Assembly: GCF_002982315.1 (NCBI RefSeq)
Contig: NZ_MWZD01000018.1
Span: 62,001 to 126,000 of the forward strand
Source: Leucobacter massiliensis
Lineage (GTDB): Bacteria; Actinomycetota; Actinomycetes; Actinomycetales; Microbacteriaceae
Length of the DNA stretch: 64,000 nucleotides
Direction: 5' to 3'
Each line of letters opens with the position of its first letter. Position 1 is the stretch's first letter. Both the position numbers and the translations under genes were made by a program. Below are positions 1 to 8,754 of the stretch, one piece after another. The notes under the pieces are model-generated. The model saw only the letters and a list, made by a program, of their open reading frames with translations, ran no database searches and had not been told where the DNA came from.

Positions 1-365
1 ATGTAGGAGGGGTGGTTGTGGCTCTCCACCTTGAAGGTCACCGCCCAGCCCTCGCCGATGTCGATGACGCCCGCGTTCTCACCCATGCCCACGAGCAGAC
101 GCTCGCGCATCTTGTCGTTGACCTTCTTGCCGAACTGGCGCAGGTAGATCTTCGACGACTTGTAGGAGCAGTGCTCCGACCACATCACCGAGTACATCGC
201 GAGTTCGCCCGAGGTGGGGCGGCGGCCCAGGATCTCGCGGATCCGCTCGTACTCGTCGGGCTTCAGGCCGAGCGCACCGTAGGGCTGCTCCTTGTCGGGC
301 GTCGCGACCGCGTCGGCGACGGTGTCGGGGCGGGGGCCGGCGGTGGGTGCAGCGGTGTCAGTCAC
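1..365 (-). CDS. purL: Phosphoribosylformylglycinamidine synthase subunit PurL, 5' part only
   Basis: PurL converts FGAR to FGAM using ammonia delivered by PurQ, in a complex with PurS. Only the first ~121 residues are here; the gene runs off the left edge. The translation carries the conserved N-terminal blocks [28 protein letters not shown] and [12 protein letters not shown], the last containing catalytic and substrate-binding His/Asn residues. The start is taken as GTG at 363-365 (V-T-D-T-A-A-P), just upstream of the conserved EQPYGALGL block; no strong ribosome site is seen. purS and purQ lie 10 kb away on the same strand, with the haem cluster between them. Identification is secure; the exact start is less so. 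Confidence 0.93.
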   Translation of the reverse strand, partial: MTDTAAPTAGPRPDTVADAVATPDKEQPYGALGLKPDEYERIREILGRRPTSGELAMYSVMWSEHCSYKSSKIYLRQFGKKVNDKMRERLLVGMGENAGVIDIGEGWAVTFKVESHNHPSY

Positions 366-499
366 GCTCGATGTGCTCCGTGGTTCGGGATCGGAACCGG
401 CGGCAGCGCACGCCGGACATACGTGCATCCAGTCTACGCGCTCCCGCGCGGGCGCACGCAGCGCCCGCACGGTCGGTAGCGTTTCTCAGGCGAACACGG

Positions 500-505
500 A
501 AGACT
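500..505 (+). promoter_or_regulatory. Putative leaderless -10 box for the membrane protein gene at 512
   Basis: AAGACT followed by a 6-nt G-rich gap and then the ATG at 512. The spacing matches the TANNNT-N6-start pattern seen before many genes in this window, so transcription would begin at the start codon. Confidence 0.45.
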
Positions 506-511
506 GGGTGC

Positions 512-1618
512 ATGAGCGATCCGAACACGAACGCAGCCGGTCACGACGCCCCCGCCGAAGCGGGCGGGCAGAACGCCCAGCAGCCCGTGACGCTGCCCCC
601 GCCCCCGCCCGGACACGCCGCCGACGCCGCCGGGCGGCAGCCCGGCGCCCAGGGCTCGGGCCGGCAGGCCGCGGAGGCGGCGGCGCCGCACGGCGGAGCC
701 GGTGAGCGGGGGGCGGCCCCCGCGGCACCCGCCGCGCCGCGCGGCCCGCAGCCCGGCGAGGGGCGCGCCGGTGATTCCGGCCCCCGCCTCTCGACGTTCC
801 TGAAGATCAGCATCGTGCTGCTCGCCGGGCTCACGCTCGCCTCGATCTCGCTGTTGTTCATCGGCGACTTCGAGGGCAAGTTCGAGCGGGTCTTCTCGAC
901 CTTCGTGCTGTTTGCCGTGTTCGTGCTGTTCACCGCCCTGGACACCCGCCGGGGCCAGAAGTCGGAGTGGTACGCGCCCGTCGCGCTGATCGCCAACGCC
1001 TACATCCTGGGCCTGCTGCTGATCGTGATCTGGATGACGGGATACGACCGCTACACGCTCATGTGGGAGATCTTCTGGAAGTCGGTCTTCGTGATCCTCG
1101 TCACCCGGCTCGTGATCCTGTGCTGCCAGCTGCTGCTGACCATGGGCGCGAAGCTGAGCGCCGTGGTGACGCGCTTCGCCTTCGTCACGAGCGTCCTCGC
1201 GGTGCTCTCGGGCATCCTCTTCACCGCTCCGGTGGGCATCGACGCCTTCGGCCTGCACGTGCCCGATCTCTACTGGAAGATCGCGACCGCGCTGCTCATC
1301 CTCACGGCTCTCGGCCTGTCGATCACGCTGCTCCTGCGCTGGTCCTACGGCTCGGAGGCGCGCGAGGCGGCGCGCGAGGCCGCGCGTGCCCGCGGGGGCG
1401 TCGGCCCGGTTGCCGGCCCGCCCTATGTCGCGCAGCAGCTCCAGGCACCGCCGCTGCCGCAGCAGTCCCAGCCGCAGCCGCAGGCACCGGCGCAGGCACC
1501 GGCACCCCAGGGGGGACGGCCCCTGCTGCCGTGGCCGACCTTCCCCGACGGCCGTCCGCTGCCCGCGGGGCCCGATGGCCAGCCCGACTTCTCGGTGCTC
1601 GGCCACGGCCGTCCCTGA
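512..1618 (+). CDS. Six-TM integral membrane protein of unknown function
   Basis: I do not recognise a named family. The 368-residue protein has a disordered N-terminal tail of about 90 residues rich in Ala, Pro and Gly. Six hydrophobic segments follow at roughly residues 97-117, 125-143, 155-176, 187-209, 217-238 and 256-276, and then a Pro/Gln/Ala-rich C-terminal tail of ~85 residues. Both ends would lie on the cytoplasmic side if six segments are correct. The ATG at 512 is chosen because an AAGACT box ends 6 nt before it and the next upstream start would lie inside the purL promoter region. It stands alone, divergent from purL and convergent with hemA. Confidence 0.75.
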   Translation: MSDPNTNAAGHDAPAEAGGQNAQQPVTLPPPPPGHAADAAGRQPGAQGSGRQAAEAAAPHGGAGERGAAPAAPAAPRGPQPGEGRAGDSGPRLSTFLKISIVLLAGLTLASISLLFIGDFEGKFERVFSTFVLFAVFVLFTALDTRRGQKSEWYAPVALIANAYILGLLLIVIWMTGYDRYTLMWEIFWKSVFVILVTRLVILCCQLLLTMGAKLSAVVTRFAFVTSVLAVLSGILFTAPVGIDAFGLHVPDLYWKIATALLILTALGLSITLLLRWSYGSEAREAAREAARARGGVGPVAGPPYVAQQLQAPPLPQQSQPQPQAPAQAPAPQGGRPLLPWPTFPDGRPLPAGPDGQPDFSVLGHGRP

Positions 1619-1636
1619 GGGCTCACGCCGTCCGCT

Positions 1637-1681
1637 CGCGGGCTCCGGCTTCTCCGTCTGCGACGGGGACCGGAGCCCGCG
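1637..1681. terminator. Hairpin terminator between convergent genes
   Basis: Perfect 12-bp stem, CGCGGGCTCCGG at 1637-1648 with its complement at 1670-1681, topped by a second CCGTC/GACGG stem. No T-tract, as is usual in high-GC actinobacteria. It lies between the 3' ends of the gene at 512 and hemA and could serve both. Confidence 0.6.
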
Positions 1682-1710
1682 GCCGTTCCGGCGAGGAACG
1701 CGAGCGGGTC

Positions 1711-3030
1711 TCAGTCGGCGAAGAGCGCCGTGACGGCGTCGAGCCCCTCCGAGGCGCGGCCCTGGCGCGCCAGCTCGCGCAGGCGCACGCTGGGCCGGTG
1801 CAGGAGCCGCCCGGTGAGGTGGCGGAGCGCGGCTTCGAGCTCGTCCGAGCGGGCGTCTCCGCCGGTCGTCGCGTCCGTCCCGGGGGCGCCCGCCGCGCCG
1901 CGCCGGCGCATCCGCGCGATCTCCTCGCTCAGGATGCCGTCGACGTAGGCGCGCAGTTCGCGGAGCGCCGGCACCGCCTCCCGCTCGGCGCGCACCGCCG
2001 CGAACTCGGCGGCCGCGGTGCGCACGATGTCGCGGGCCTCGAGCTCCGCGCCGAGTTCCGGGATGGGGGCGTGCAGGGCGATGGTCTCCAGGTCGAGCAG
2101 CTCGACCCCCGGGACGCCGGTGACGTCGGGGGAGATGTTGCGCGGCAGGCCCATGTCGATGAGCAGCCGGGGACGCGTGGGCGCTGCCGCAGCGGTGAGC
2201 GAGCCGTTCGCGAGCCCGGGGAACCGGGCGCAGAACGGCGGGCTTCCGGCGGTCACGGTCTCGTCGAAGCGCTCCCGGGTGAGCAGCGGCTCGTGCACGC
2301 TGCTGCAGGCCACGACGAGGTCGCTCGCGCGGAGCTCTGCGTCGAGGGCGCCGGCGGGCACCGGGCGGATGCCGTGCGAGGCGGCGAAGGCCTCGGCGCG
2401 TCCCGAGGGGGAGTAGACGCCGATGTGCCGCGCCCCGCGCGTGCGCAGGGCCGCGAGGCTGGCTCCGGCATAGGCGCCGGTGCCGATCAGCAGCACGCGC
2501 GCAGAGGTCCAGTCGCCCACGCGGCTGTCGACCATCGCGAGCGCGAGCTGCACGAGCGAGCGCCCCTTGCGCTGCAGCCCCGTGCGGTGCTTGACCCGCT
2601 TGGACACGACCGCCGCGTGCTGGAAGAGCCGCTCGAGCTCGGTGGTCGAGGTGCCGGTGCTGCGGGCGGCGTCGATGGCCCGGCGCACCTGGCCGGCGAT
2701 CTCGCCCTCGCCCACCGCCGCCGACTCGAGGCCGCTCGACACGGCGAAGAGGTGCGCGGCGACCTCGTCTCCGCGATGCACCGACACGGCACCGTCGAGT
2801 TCCTCCGGCGCCATGCCCGCCGCCTGCGCCAGCCCGTCGAGCGCGCGCTCGGGGGCGAGCCCGGGCGCGTCGAGATAGGCCTCGAAGCGGTTGCAGGTGG
2901 CGAGCACCACGGCCCCGCGGCTCATCGCCCCGTCGCTGAGCGCGGCGGTGACCGAGTCGAGTCGGCGCTCGATGCGTTCCAGCAGCGCGAGGTCGGCGTG
3001 CCGGTGGTCGACGGAGAGGCAGAGCAGCAT
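1711..3030 (-). CDS. hemA: Glutamyl-tRNA reductase
   Basis: Reduces glutamyl-tRNA to glutamate-1-semialdehyde with NADPH, the first committed step of the C5 tetrapyrrole pathway. The 439-residue protein has the catalytic cysteine in ATCNRFEAY (Cys46), the substrate-channel block ESAAVGEGEIAGQV near 102-115, and an NADPH-binding GTGAYAGA near 183-190. A C-terminal helical dimerisation domain follows. The ATG at 3030 (MLLCLSVDH) gives the normal family N-terminus; the frame is open for another 75 codons upstream but that stretch is Pro/Arg-rich and unlike the family. It is transcribed away from hemE, with a 233-bp shared region holding a strong palindrome. Its product feeds HemL at the end of the opposite operon. 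Confidence 0.96.
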   Translation of the reverse strand: MLLCLSVDHRHADLALLERIERRLDSVTAALSDGAMSRGAVVLATCNRFEAYLDAPGLAPERALDGLAQAAGMAPEELDGAVSVHRGDEVAAHLFAVSSGLESAAVGEGEIAGQVRRAIDAARSTGTSTTELERLFQHAAVVSKRVKHRTGLQRKGRSLVQLALAMVDSRVGDWTSARVLLIGTGAYAGASLAALRTRGARHIGVYSPSGRAEAFAASHGIRPVPAGALDAELRASDLVVACSSVHEPLLTRERFDETVTAGSPPFCARFPGLANGSLTAAAAPTRPRLLIDMGLPRNISPDVTGVPGVELLDLETIALHAPIPELGAELEARDIVRTAAAEFAAVRAEREAVPALRELRAYVDGILSEEIARMRRRGAAGAPGTDATTGGDARSDELEAALRHLTGRLLHRPSVRLRELARQGRASEGLDAVTALFAD

Positions 3031-3218
3031 GGCATTCTCGGGGTCGGGATCCCGGCAGGGAGCCGCGCCCGGGCCGGGTTCGGCCGGGCGCGGCATCCGC
3101 ACGGGGATCGGGGTGTTCGGTTGAGATCCGGGCCGGTCACGGCCCGGGGGCGTGCGGTGCGAGCCGTGCGACAGGTGCGCGGGCGCTCCGGGAGGCATGC
3201 TCGCACGCGAAGCTGAGC

Positions 3219-3243
3219 AGATCAGATGTTTCACATCAGATCT
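3219..3243. promoter_or_regulatory. Palindromic operator candidate in the hemA-hemE divergent promoter region
   Basis: Arms AGATCAGATG (3219-3228) and CATCAGATCT (3234-3243) are inverted repeats with 9 of 10 positions paired around a 5-nt spacer. TATAAG at 3243-3248 on the plus strand and TATAGA on the minus strand overlap its right edge and could be divergent -10 boxes. I infer a repressor or activator site controlling haem synthesis. It does not match the DtxR/IdeR consensus, and I cannot name the regulator. Confidence 0.5.
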
Positions 3244-3263
3244 ATAAGCTAGCATCTGCTGCG

Positions 3264-4382
3264 ATGAACTCCCTTCCTGGCACCCATCCTCTCGTCGACG
3301 GCCGCACGAGCGGCGCGCCCCTGATCCGGGCCCTGCGCGGGGACCGCCCCGAGCGCCTGCCGGTCTGGTTCATGCGGCAGGCCGGCCGCTCGCTGCCCGA
3401 GTACCGCAGCCTGCGCGCGCACCATCGTATGCTCGACGCCTGCGTGAACCCCGAGGTCGCGAGCGAGATCACGCTGCAACCGGTGCGCCGCCACGGCGTC
3501 GACGCGGCGGTGTTCTTCAGCGACATCGTGGTGCCGTTGCGGCTGGCTGGCGTGGAGGTCGATCTGGTCGCCGGCCGCGGCCCCGTCTTCGAGCACCCGG
3601 TGCGCAGCGCGGACGATGTGGCGCGGTGCCGTGCGGAGTTCACGCCGCAGCGCCTCCGCGAGGCGCTGGAGCCCGTGCGCGAGGCGGTGCGCCTCACGGT
3701 CGCCGAGCTGGGGGAGACCCCGCTCATCGGTTTCGCAGGAGCCCCCTTCACGCTCGCCGCCTACCTCGTGGAGGGCGGGCCCTCGCGCGACCATCTCCGT
3801 GCGCGGACGCTCATGCACGCCGAGCCCGAGGTGTGGCGCGAGCTGCTCGACTGGGCGGCCGAGCTCAGCGGGACCTTCCTCGAAGCGCAGGTCGAGGCGG
3901 GCGCGAGCGCGGTGCAGCTCTTCGACTCGTGGGCGGGATCGCTCAGCGCCGTCGACTACCGCCGTCACGTCGCCCCCGCCTCGCGCCGGACCCTCGACGC
4001 GGTGCGCGGGATCTCCTACCGCGATCCGCTGCGCGAGGGCTACGCGGCGGGCCGCGAGAGCGTCCCGATCATCCACTTCGCGGTCGGCTCGGGCCACCTG
4101 CTCGAAGAGCTCGCGGAGGTGGGGGTGAGCGCGCTGGGCGTGGACTGGCGCACCCCGCTCGACGCCGCCAGCGAGCGGCTCGGCGATCTGCTGCCGCTGC
4201 AGGGCAATGTCGACCCCGCCTACCTGGGCGCTCCGGCCGAACGGCTCGAGGCGCACCTCGACGAGGTGATCCGGCGGGGGCGGCGCGCCCCGGCGCACGT
4301 GCTCAACCTCGGGCACGGAGTGCCGCCCGAGGCCGACCCGGCCGTGCTCACCCGGATCGTCGAACTCGCGCATGACCGCTGA
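3264..4382 (+). CDS. hemE: Uroporphyrinogen decarboxylase
   Basis: Removes four acetate carboxyls from uroporphyrinogen III to give coproporphyrinogen III, in the cytosol and without cofactor. The 372-residue protein has the signature WFMRQAGRSLPEYR near residues 35-48. The catalytic aspartate sits in FFSDIVVP (Asp87), and the TPLD-type block DWRTPLD comes later. Length is normal for the family. It opens the haem operon; the start ATG at 3264 has no clear Shine-Dalgarno, and a TAGCAT box 8 nt upstream suggests a very short leader. Its last 11 bases overlap the start of hemY (ATGACCGCTGA), implying translational coupling. Confidence 0.97.
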   Translation: MNSLPGTHPLVDGRTSGAPLIRALRGDRPERLPVWFMRQAGRSLPEYRSLRAHHRMLDACVNPEVASEITLQPVRRHGVDAAVFFSDIVVPLRLAGVEVDLVAGRGPVFEHPVRSADDVARCRAEFTPQRLREALEPVREAVRLTVAELGETPLIGFAGAPFTLAAYLVEGGPSRDHLRARTLMHAEPEVWRELLDWAAELSGTFLEAQVEAGASAVQLFDSWAGSLSAVDYRRHVAPASRRTLDAVRGISYRDPLREGYAAGRESVPIIHFAVGSGHLLEELAEVGVSALGVDWRTPLDAASERLGDLLPLQGNVDPAYLGAPAERLEAHLDEVIRRGRRAPAHVLNLGHGVPPEADPAVLTRIVELAHDR

Positions 4383-5889
4383 CGACCCTTCCGCTTCCGC
4401 ACCGCCACCGCCGCCCGTCGCGGTGGCCGTGGTGGGCGGCGGCGTGTCCGGTCTCGTCGCGGCGCGCGAGCTTGCGCTCGCGGGGGTCGAAGTGCGGCTC
4501 TTCGACGCGGGTGACCGTCCCGGCGGCCGCCTCCGCGGAGAGCGCCTCGGCGACCCCGCCCCGCCGGACGCCGGCCCCGAGATCGACATCGGGGCCGAGG
4601 CCTTCGCCACCCGCGGGGGCGTCGTCGCCGCGTACCTCGCCGAGCTGGGCCTCGCGGGGGAGATCGTGAGCCCGGCCCCTCTCGGCTCCTGGCTCGTCTC
4701 GAGCTCCGGCGCCGTGCGGCTGCCCGCCGCCGGCACGGTGGGGATCCCGACCGAGCCGCTCGGACGCCCGTCCGTGCGCGCACTCGGCGTGCTCGGGGCG
4801 CTGCGCGCCGCCGTGGAGCCGGCCCTGCCGCGCTCGGTGGGCCGCGGCGGCAGCCTCGGCGCGGCGGTGTCGGCGCGGCTGGGCAGCCGGGTCCTGGAAC
4901 GCCTCGTCCGGCCCGTGGTGCTGGGGGTCCACTCGCGCGAGCCCGCCGAGATGCCGATCGACGCCGTCCCCGGCCTGTCCGAGGCCTTCGCTCGGCACGG
5001 ATCGCTCGTCGCGGCCGCGCGCGAGCTGCGCGACGGGCGCAGCGCAGCGGGCGGCGCCGTCGCGGGCCTGCGGGGCGGCATGGCCACCCTGGTCGCCGCA
5101 CTCGAAGCCGAGCTGCGCGGACTCGGCGTGGAGATCCGCACCGGGGTGGCCGTCGCGGGCATGGAGCGCACGGCACCCGACGCCTGGGCGCTGAGCGACG
5201 GCGCCGGACGGCGCATTGCGGAAGCCCGCGCCGTCATTCTCGCGGTGCCCGAGACCGTCGCCCGGCGTCTGCTCGGCGCGGAGCCGGCGCTTCCCGAGGG
5301 TCGGGTCGAGGTGGTCGCCCTCCGCGTCGCGGACTCCCGCCTCGACGCCGCGCCGCGCGGCACCGGAGCCCTCGTCGCCTCCGACGCGGCCCCCGGCATC
5401 GCGGCGAAGGCCCTCACGCACGTCACCGCGAAGTGGCCGCATCGCGCCGCGGGCGGGGACGGCGCCACGGACCATGTGCTGCGGCTCTCCTACGGGCGCC
5501 TGGGCCGCGAGCCCGAGACGGCGGGGCTGAGTGACGAGGAGGTGCTGCGCCTCGCCGTCCGCGATGCCTCCCGCATCCTCGGCATCGAACTGCGCCCCGA
5601 ATCCGTGCGAGCCATGCGACGCCGCGAGTGGCTGGTCGGCCGGGCGCCCGGCGCCTCGGGGCGCGGCGTACCCCTGCCGGCGCCACCCGATGTGGCGCTT
5701 GCGGGAGACTGGGTGAGCGGCACCGGGCTCGCCTCCGTCATCCCTGGCGCGCGCGAGGCCGCGGCGCACATCATCGACCGGCTCGGCGGCACGCCTCACC
5801 GCACCGGGCAGCACACAGGGGAGGCGGCCCGAGGAGCCGCCCGAGAGACGCCGCGCCAGACGCGGCGGGAAGGAGCGCCGGAGCGTTGA
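4372..5889 (+). CDS. hemY: HemY-type coproporphyrinogen III / protoporphyrinogen oxidase
   Basis: FAD-dependent oxidase of 505 residues. The dinucleotide-binding motif is VGGGVSGLVAA near residues 21-31, followed by GDRPGGR. The C-terminal FAD block is ALAGDWVSGTGLASVIPGA near 445. In actinobacteria this enzyme (also called CgoX or HemG) normally oxidises coproporphyrinogen III to coproporphyrin III in the coproporphyrin-dependent branch. That assignment is family knowledge, since the sequence alone cannot distinguish the substrate. It overlaps hemE at its start and hemC at its end. The usual partners hemQ (chdC) and hemH (cpfC) are not in the window. Confidence 0.92.
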   Translation: MTADDPSASAPPPPPVAVAVVGGGVSGLVAARELALAGVEVRLFDAGDRPGGRLRGERLGDPAPPDAGPEIDIGAEAFATRGGVVAAYLAELGLAGEIVSPAPLGSWLVSSSGAVRLPAAGTVGIPTEPLGRPSVRALGVLGALRAAVEPALPRSVGRGGSLGAAVSARLGSRVLERLVRPVVLGVHSREPAEMPIDAVPGLSEAFARHGSLVAAARELRDGRSAAGGAVAGLRGGMATLVAALEAELRGLGVEIRTGVAVAGMERTAPDAWALSDGAGRRIAEARAVILAVPETVARRLLGAEPALPEGRVEVVALRVADSRLDAAPRGTGALVASDAAPGIAAKALTHVTAKWPHRAAGGDGATDHVLRLSYGRLGREPETAGLSDEEVLRLAVRDASRILGIELRPESVRAMRRREWLVGRAPGASGRGVPLPAPPDVALAGDWVSGTGLASVIPGAREAAAHIIDRLGGTPHRTGQHTGEAARGAARETPRQTRREGAPER

Positions 5890-6938
5890 GCACGGCATCG
5901 GCCGGCCCGGCAGGGCAGCACCACTCCGCGGCTTCCGGGCCGCGTCCAGCGATCCGTGTCCACCGGGACGGCACGCCGGTGGCCCCCGCGCCCGGGCTGA
6001 TCCGCATCGGCACGCGCGGCAGCGCCCTCGCCGTGGCGCAGACCACCACGGTGGCCGAGTCGATCGTCGCCGCCACCGGGCTGGAGGCGGTGCTGGTAAT
6101 CGTCACCACCCGCGGCGACGTCTCGCGCGAGTCGCTGTCGCAGCTCGGCGGCACCGGCGTCTTCGTGAGCGCGCTGCGCGAGGCCCTGCTCGCGGGGCGC
6201 TGCGATCTGGCCGTGCACTCGCTCAAGGACCTGCCGACGGGGCCGTGCGACGGGATCGCGCTGGGGGCCGTGCCCCCGCGCGCCGATGCGCGCGACGCGC
6301 TCTGCGGGCGGGACGGGCTGACGCTCGCGATGCTCCCCGCCGGGGCGCGGGTGGGCACCGGCTCGCCACGGCGCGCCGCGCAGATCCGGCTGCGGCGCCC
6401 CGACGTGGAGGTGCTCGACCTGCGGGGCAACGTCGATACCCGGCTCGGCCGTGTCGGCGCCGATCTCGACGCGGTCGTGCTCGCCTGCGCCGGCCTCGAC
6501 CGGCTCGGCCGCGGCGCCGCGATCTCCGAGCGCTTCCCGCTCGACGAGGTGCCTCCCGCGCCCGGGCAGGGGGCGCTCGCCATCGAGGTGCGCAGCGCCG
6601 ACGCCGGGTGCGAGCCCTACCGGACCGCGCTCGACGCACTCGACCACGCACCCTCCCGGGCCACGGCCCTCGCCGAGCGCGCGCTGCTCGCGACCTTGGA
6701 GGCCGGCTGCGCCGCACCGATCGGGGCGACCGCCCGCATCGACGGCGAGCGGCTGCTGCTGCGCGCGGAGGTGCACGGCGCGGATGGGCGGGAGCAGCTG
6801 GTCTTCACGGACGCGCTGCCCTGGTCCGCCACCGATGCCGAGAGCGCCGGAGTGCCCGAGCTCCTGGGCGCGCGGGTCGCCGATCAGCTGCTGCAGATGG
6901 GCGCGGCGCGGATCGCGCCACTGGGGGCGCGGCCGTGA
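5886..6938 (+). CDS. hemC: Hydroxymethylbilane synthase (porphobilinogen deaminase)
   Basis: Polymerises four porphobilinogens on a covalently bound dipyrromethane cofactor. Landmarks in the 350-residue reading are LIRIGTRGSALAVAQ (38-52), DLAVHSLKDLPT (107-118), GTGSPRRAAQ (157-166), LRGNVDTRL (179-187) and the cofactor-attachment Cys275 in LEAGCAAPIGA. The TTG at 5886 overlaps the hemY stop (TTGA) and has GGAG 5 nt before it, so I prefer it. It gives ~35 extra N-terminal residues compared with the family. An in-frame GTG at 5979 would give a standard-length 319-residue protein and cannot be excluded. The stop overlaps the hemD start. Confidence 0.93.
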   Translation: MSTASAGPAGQHHSAASGPRPAIRVHRDGTPVAPAPGLIRIGTRGSALAVAQTTTVAESIVAATGLEAVLVIVTTRGDVSRESLSQLGGTGVFVSALREALLAGRCDLAVHSLKDLPTGPCDGIALGAVPPRADARDALCGRDGLTLAMLPAGARVGTGSPRRAAQIRLRRPDVEVLDLRGNVDTRLGRVGADLDAVVLACAGLDRLGRGAAISERFPLDEVPPAPGQGALAIEVRSADAGCEPYRTALDALDHAPSRATALAERALLATLEAGCAAPIGATARIDGERLLLRAEVHGADGREQLVFTDALPWSATDAESAGVPELLGARVADQLLQMGAARIAPLGARP

Positions 6939-7768
6939 GCGGTGCCCTCGGCGGCGCAGGATCCCCCGCCCCCGTGCTCGCCGGCCTGCGTATTCTCGTG
7001 CCGCGCGGTGAGGCCCGGGGCGAGCGCTTCGCCGCCCAGGTCCGCAGCCGCGGGGGCGAGCCCGTGATCGCCCCGCTCACCGAGACCGCCCCGCCGTCCG
7101 ATCCCGCGCCCCTGCGCCAGGCGATCGCGCGCTGGAATCGCGGCGAGACCAACTGGCTCGTCGTGACCAGCGCTGAGGGAGCGCGCGCCGTCGCCGACGC
7201 GGGCATCCGCCCGGCCCCCGCGGCCGCCGGGGCCCGCGTCGCCGCCGTCGGCCCCGCCACCGCGGAGGCGCTCGCGGCAGCCGGCCTGCGCGTCGACCTC
7301 GTGCCCGAGCGCGATTACTCGGCGACCGGCCTCGCCGCGGCCCTGCGCACGGAGCTCGCCGGCGGCCCCGCCGCATCGCTGCTGCTGCCGCTCTCGGAGA
7401 TCGCGGGCGACGAGCTCGCCTCCGCGCTCACCGCCGCCGGGCACCGGCCAGAGCGGGTGACGGCCTACCGCACGGTGCCCGCCCCCCGCGACGCGGCGGC
7501 GCAGGCCGTCGAGGCGGAGGTGGCGGCCGGCGGCATCGACGCGATCCTCGTCAGCAGCGGGTCCGGCGCTCGCGAGGTGGCCCGCCGCTTCGCCCCCGTC
7601 CCGCGCGGAACCGCAGTCGTCGCGATCGGCCCGCCCACCGCGCGCGCCCTCGCCGAGTGCGGTCTGCGCGCCGACGCCGTGGCCGAGACCCACACGGTCG
7701 AGGGCCTGCTCGACGCGCTGGAAGCTCTGATCGCATCCCGTCCCACCACGGAAGGAACCCCCGCATGA
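6935..7768 (+). CDS. hemD: Uroporphyrinogen-III synthase
   Basis: Cyclises hydroxymethylbilane with inversion of ring D. The 277-residue product has the weakly conserved two-lobed pattern of the family: LAGLRILVPRGEARGERFA at the start, LVVTSAEGARAV in the first lobe, VAAVGPATAEAL, then LLPLSEIAGDELASAL and ILVSSGSGAREVARRF followed by VVAIGPPTARAL. Start is GTG at 6935 in a GTGA overlap with the hemC stop. Its end shares ATGA with hemB. Identity rests on these motifs plus operon position, because this family diverges fast. Confidence 0.92.
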   Translation: MSGALGGAGSPAPVLAGLRILVPRGEARGERFAAQVRSRGGEPVIAPLTETAPPSDPAPLRQAIARWNRGETNWLVVTSAEGARAVADAGIRPAPAAAGARVAAVGPATAEALAAAGLRVDLVPERDYSATGLAAALRTELAGGPAASLLLPLSEIAGDELASALTAAGHRPERVTAYRTVPAPRDAAAQAVEAEVAAGGIDAILVSSGSGAREVARRFAPVPRGTAVVAIGPPTARALAECGLRADAVAETHTVEGLLDALEALIASRPTTEGTPA

Positions 7769-8754
7769 TCCCCACCGTCCGCCCCCGCCGCCTGCGGGCC
7801 ACACCCGCGATGCGCCGTCTCGTCGCCGAGACCCGGCTGCACCCGGCCGAGCTGATCCTGCCCGTCTTCGTGCGCGAGGGCATCGAGGAGCCGCGCCCCA
7901 TCCAGGCGATGCCGGGCGTCATGCAGCACACCCTCGACTCGGTCCGCCGCACGGCCGCCGAGGCGGCTGAGGCCGGGCTGGGCGGGATCATGCTCTTCGG
8001 CGTGCCGGAGCTGCGCGACGCCCGCGGCAGCGGCGCCGACGACCCCGACGGCATCCTCAACCGCGCCGCGCGCGCCGTCGCCGCCGAGGCCGGGGACGCG
8101 CTCGTCGTGCAGACCGACCTGTGCCTGGACGAGTTCACCGACCACGGGCACTGCGGGGTGCTCGACGCCGCGGGCGCCGTCGACAACGACGCGACGCTGG
8201 AGCGCTACTGCGCGATGGCCGTCGCGCAGGCCGAGGCGGGCTCGGCGCTGCTGGGCCTCTCCGGCATGATGGACGGCCAGGTGGCCGCCGTCCGCGAGGC
8301 GCTCGACGCCTCGGGGCACCAGGGCACCGCGATCCTCGCCTACGCCGCGAAGTACGCCTCCGCGCTCTACGGACCCTTCCGCGAGGCCGTCGACTCGCAG
8401 CTCGGCTCGGACCCCGCGGTGGCGGGAGACCGCCGCGGTTACCAGCAGGATCCCGCGAACCGCCGCGAGGGGCGGCGCGAGGCGCGCCTCGACATCCACG
8501 AAGGTGCGGACATCGTCATGGTGAAGCCCGCGGGCACCTTCCTCGACGTGCTCGCCGACGTGGCAGCGGAGAGCGAGGTGCCCGTCTGGGCGTATCAGGT
8601 GTCCGGCGAGGCCGCGATGATCGAGGCCGCGGCCGAGCGCGGCTGGATCGACCGGCGCGCCGCGATCGAGGAGTCGGTGCTGGGCATCCGGCGGGCGGGA
8701 GCCGGTGCCGTGCTGAGCTACTTCGCCATCGAGCTCGCGGGGTGGCTGCGATGA
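7765..8754 (+). CDS. hemB: Delta-aminolevulinic acid dehydratase (porphobilinogen synthase)
   Basis: Condenses two 5-aminolevulinates to porphobilinogen. Both Schiff-base lysines are visible: K196 in YAAKYAS and K254 in MVKPAG. The metal loop reads [15 protein letters not shown] (118-131), with cysteines at 120 and 130 and Asp122 where classical zinc enzymes have a third cysteine. This mixed loop is, as I recall, common in actinobacteria. 329 residues, normal length. Start ATG at 7765 overlaps the hemD stop, with GAAGGA about 9 nt upstream. The stop overlaps hemL. Confidence 0.97.
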   Translation: MIPTVRPRRLRATPAMRRLVAETRLHPAELILPVFVREGIEEPRPIQAMPGVMQHTLDSVRRTAAEAAEAGLGGIMLFGVPELRDARGSGADDPDGILNRAARAVAAEAGDALVVQTDLCLDEFTDHGHCGVLDAAGAVDNDATLERYCAMAVAQAEAGSALLGLSGMMDGQVAAVREALDASGHQGTAILAYAAKYASALYGPFREAVDSQLGSDPAVAGDRRGYQQDPANRREGRREARLDIHEGADIVMVKPAGTFLDVLADVAAESEVPVWAYQVSGEAAMIEAAAERGWIDRRAAIEESVLGIRRAGAGAVLSYFAIELAGWLR

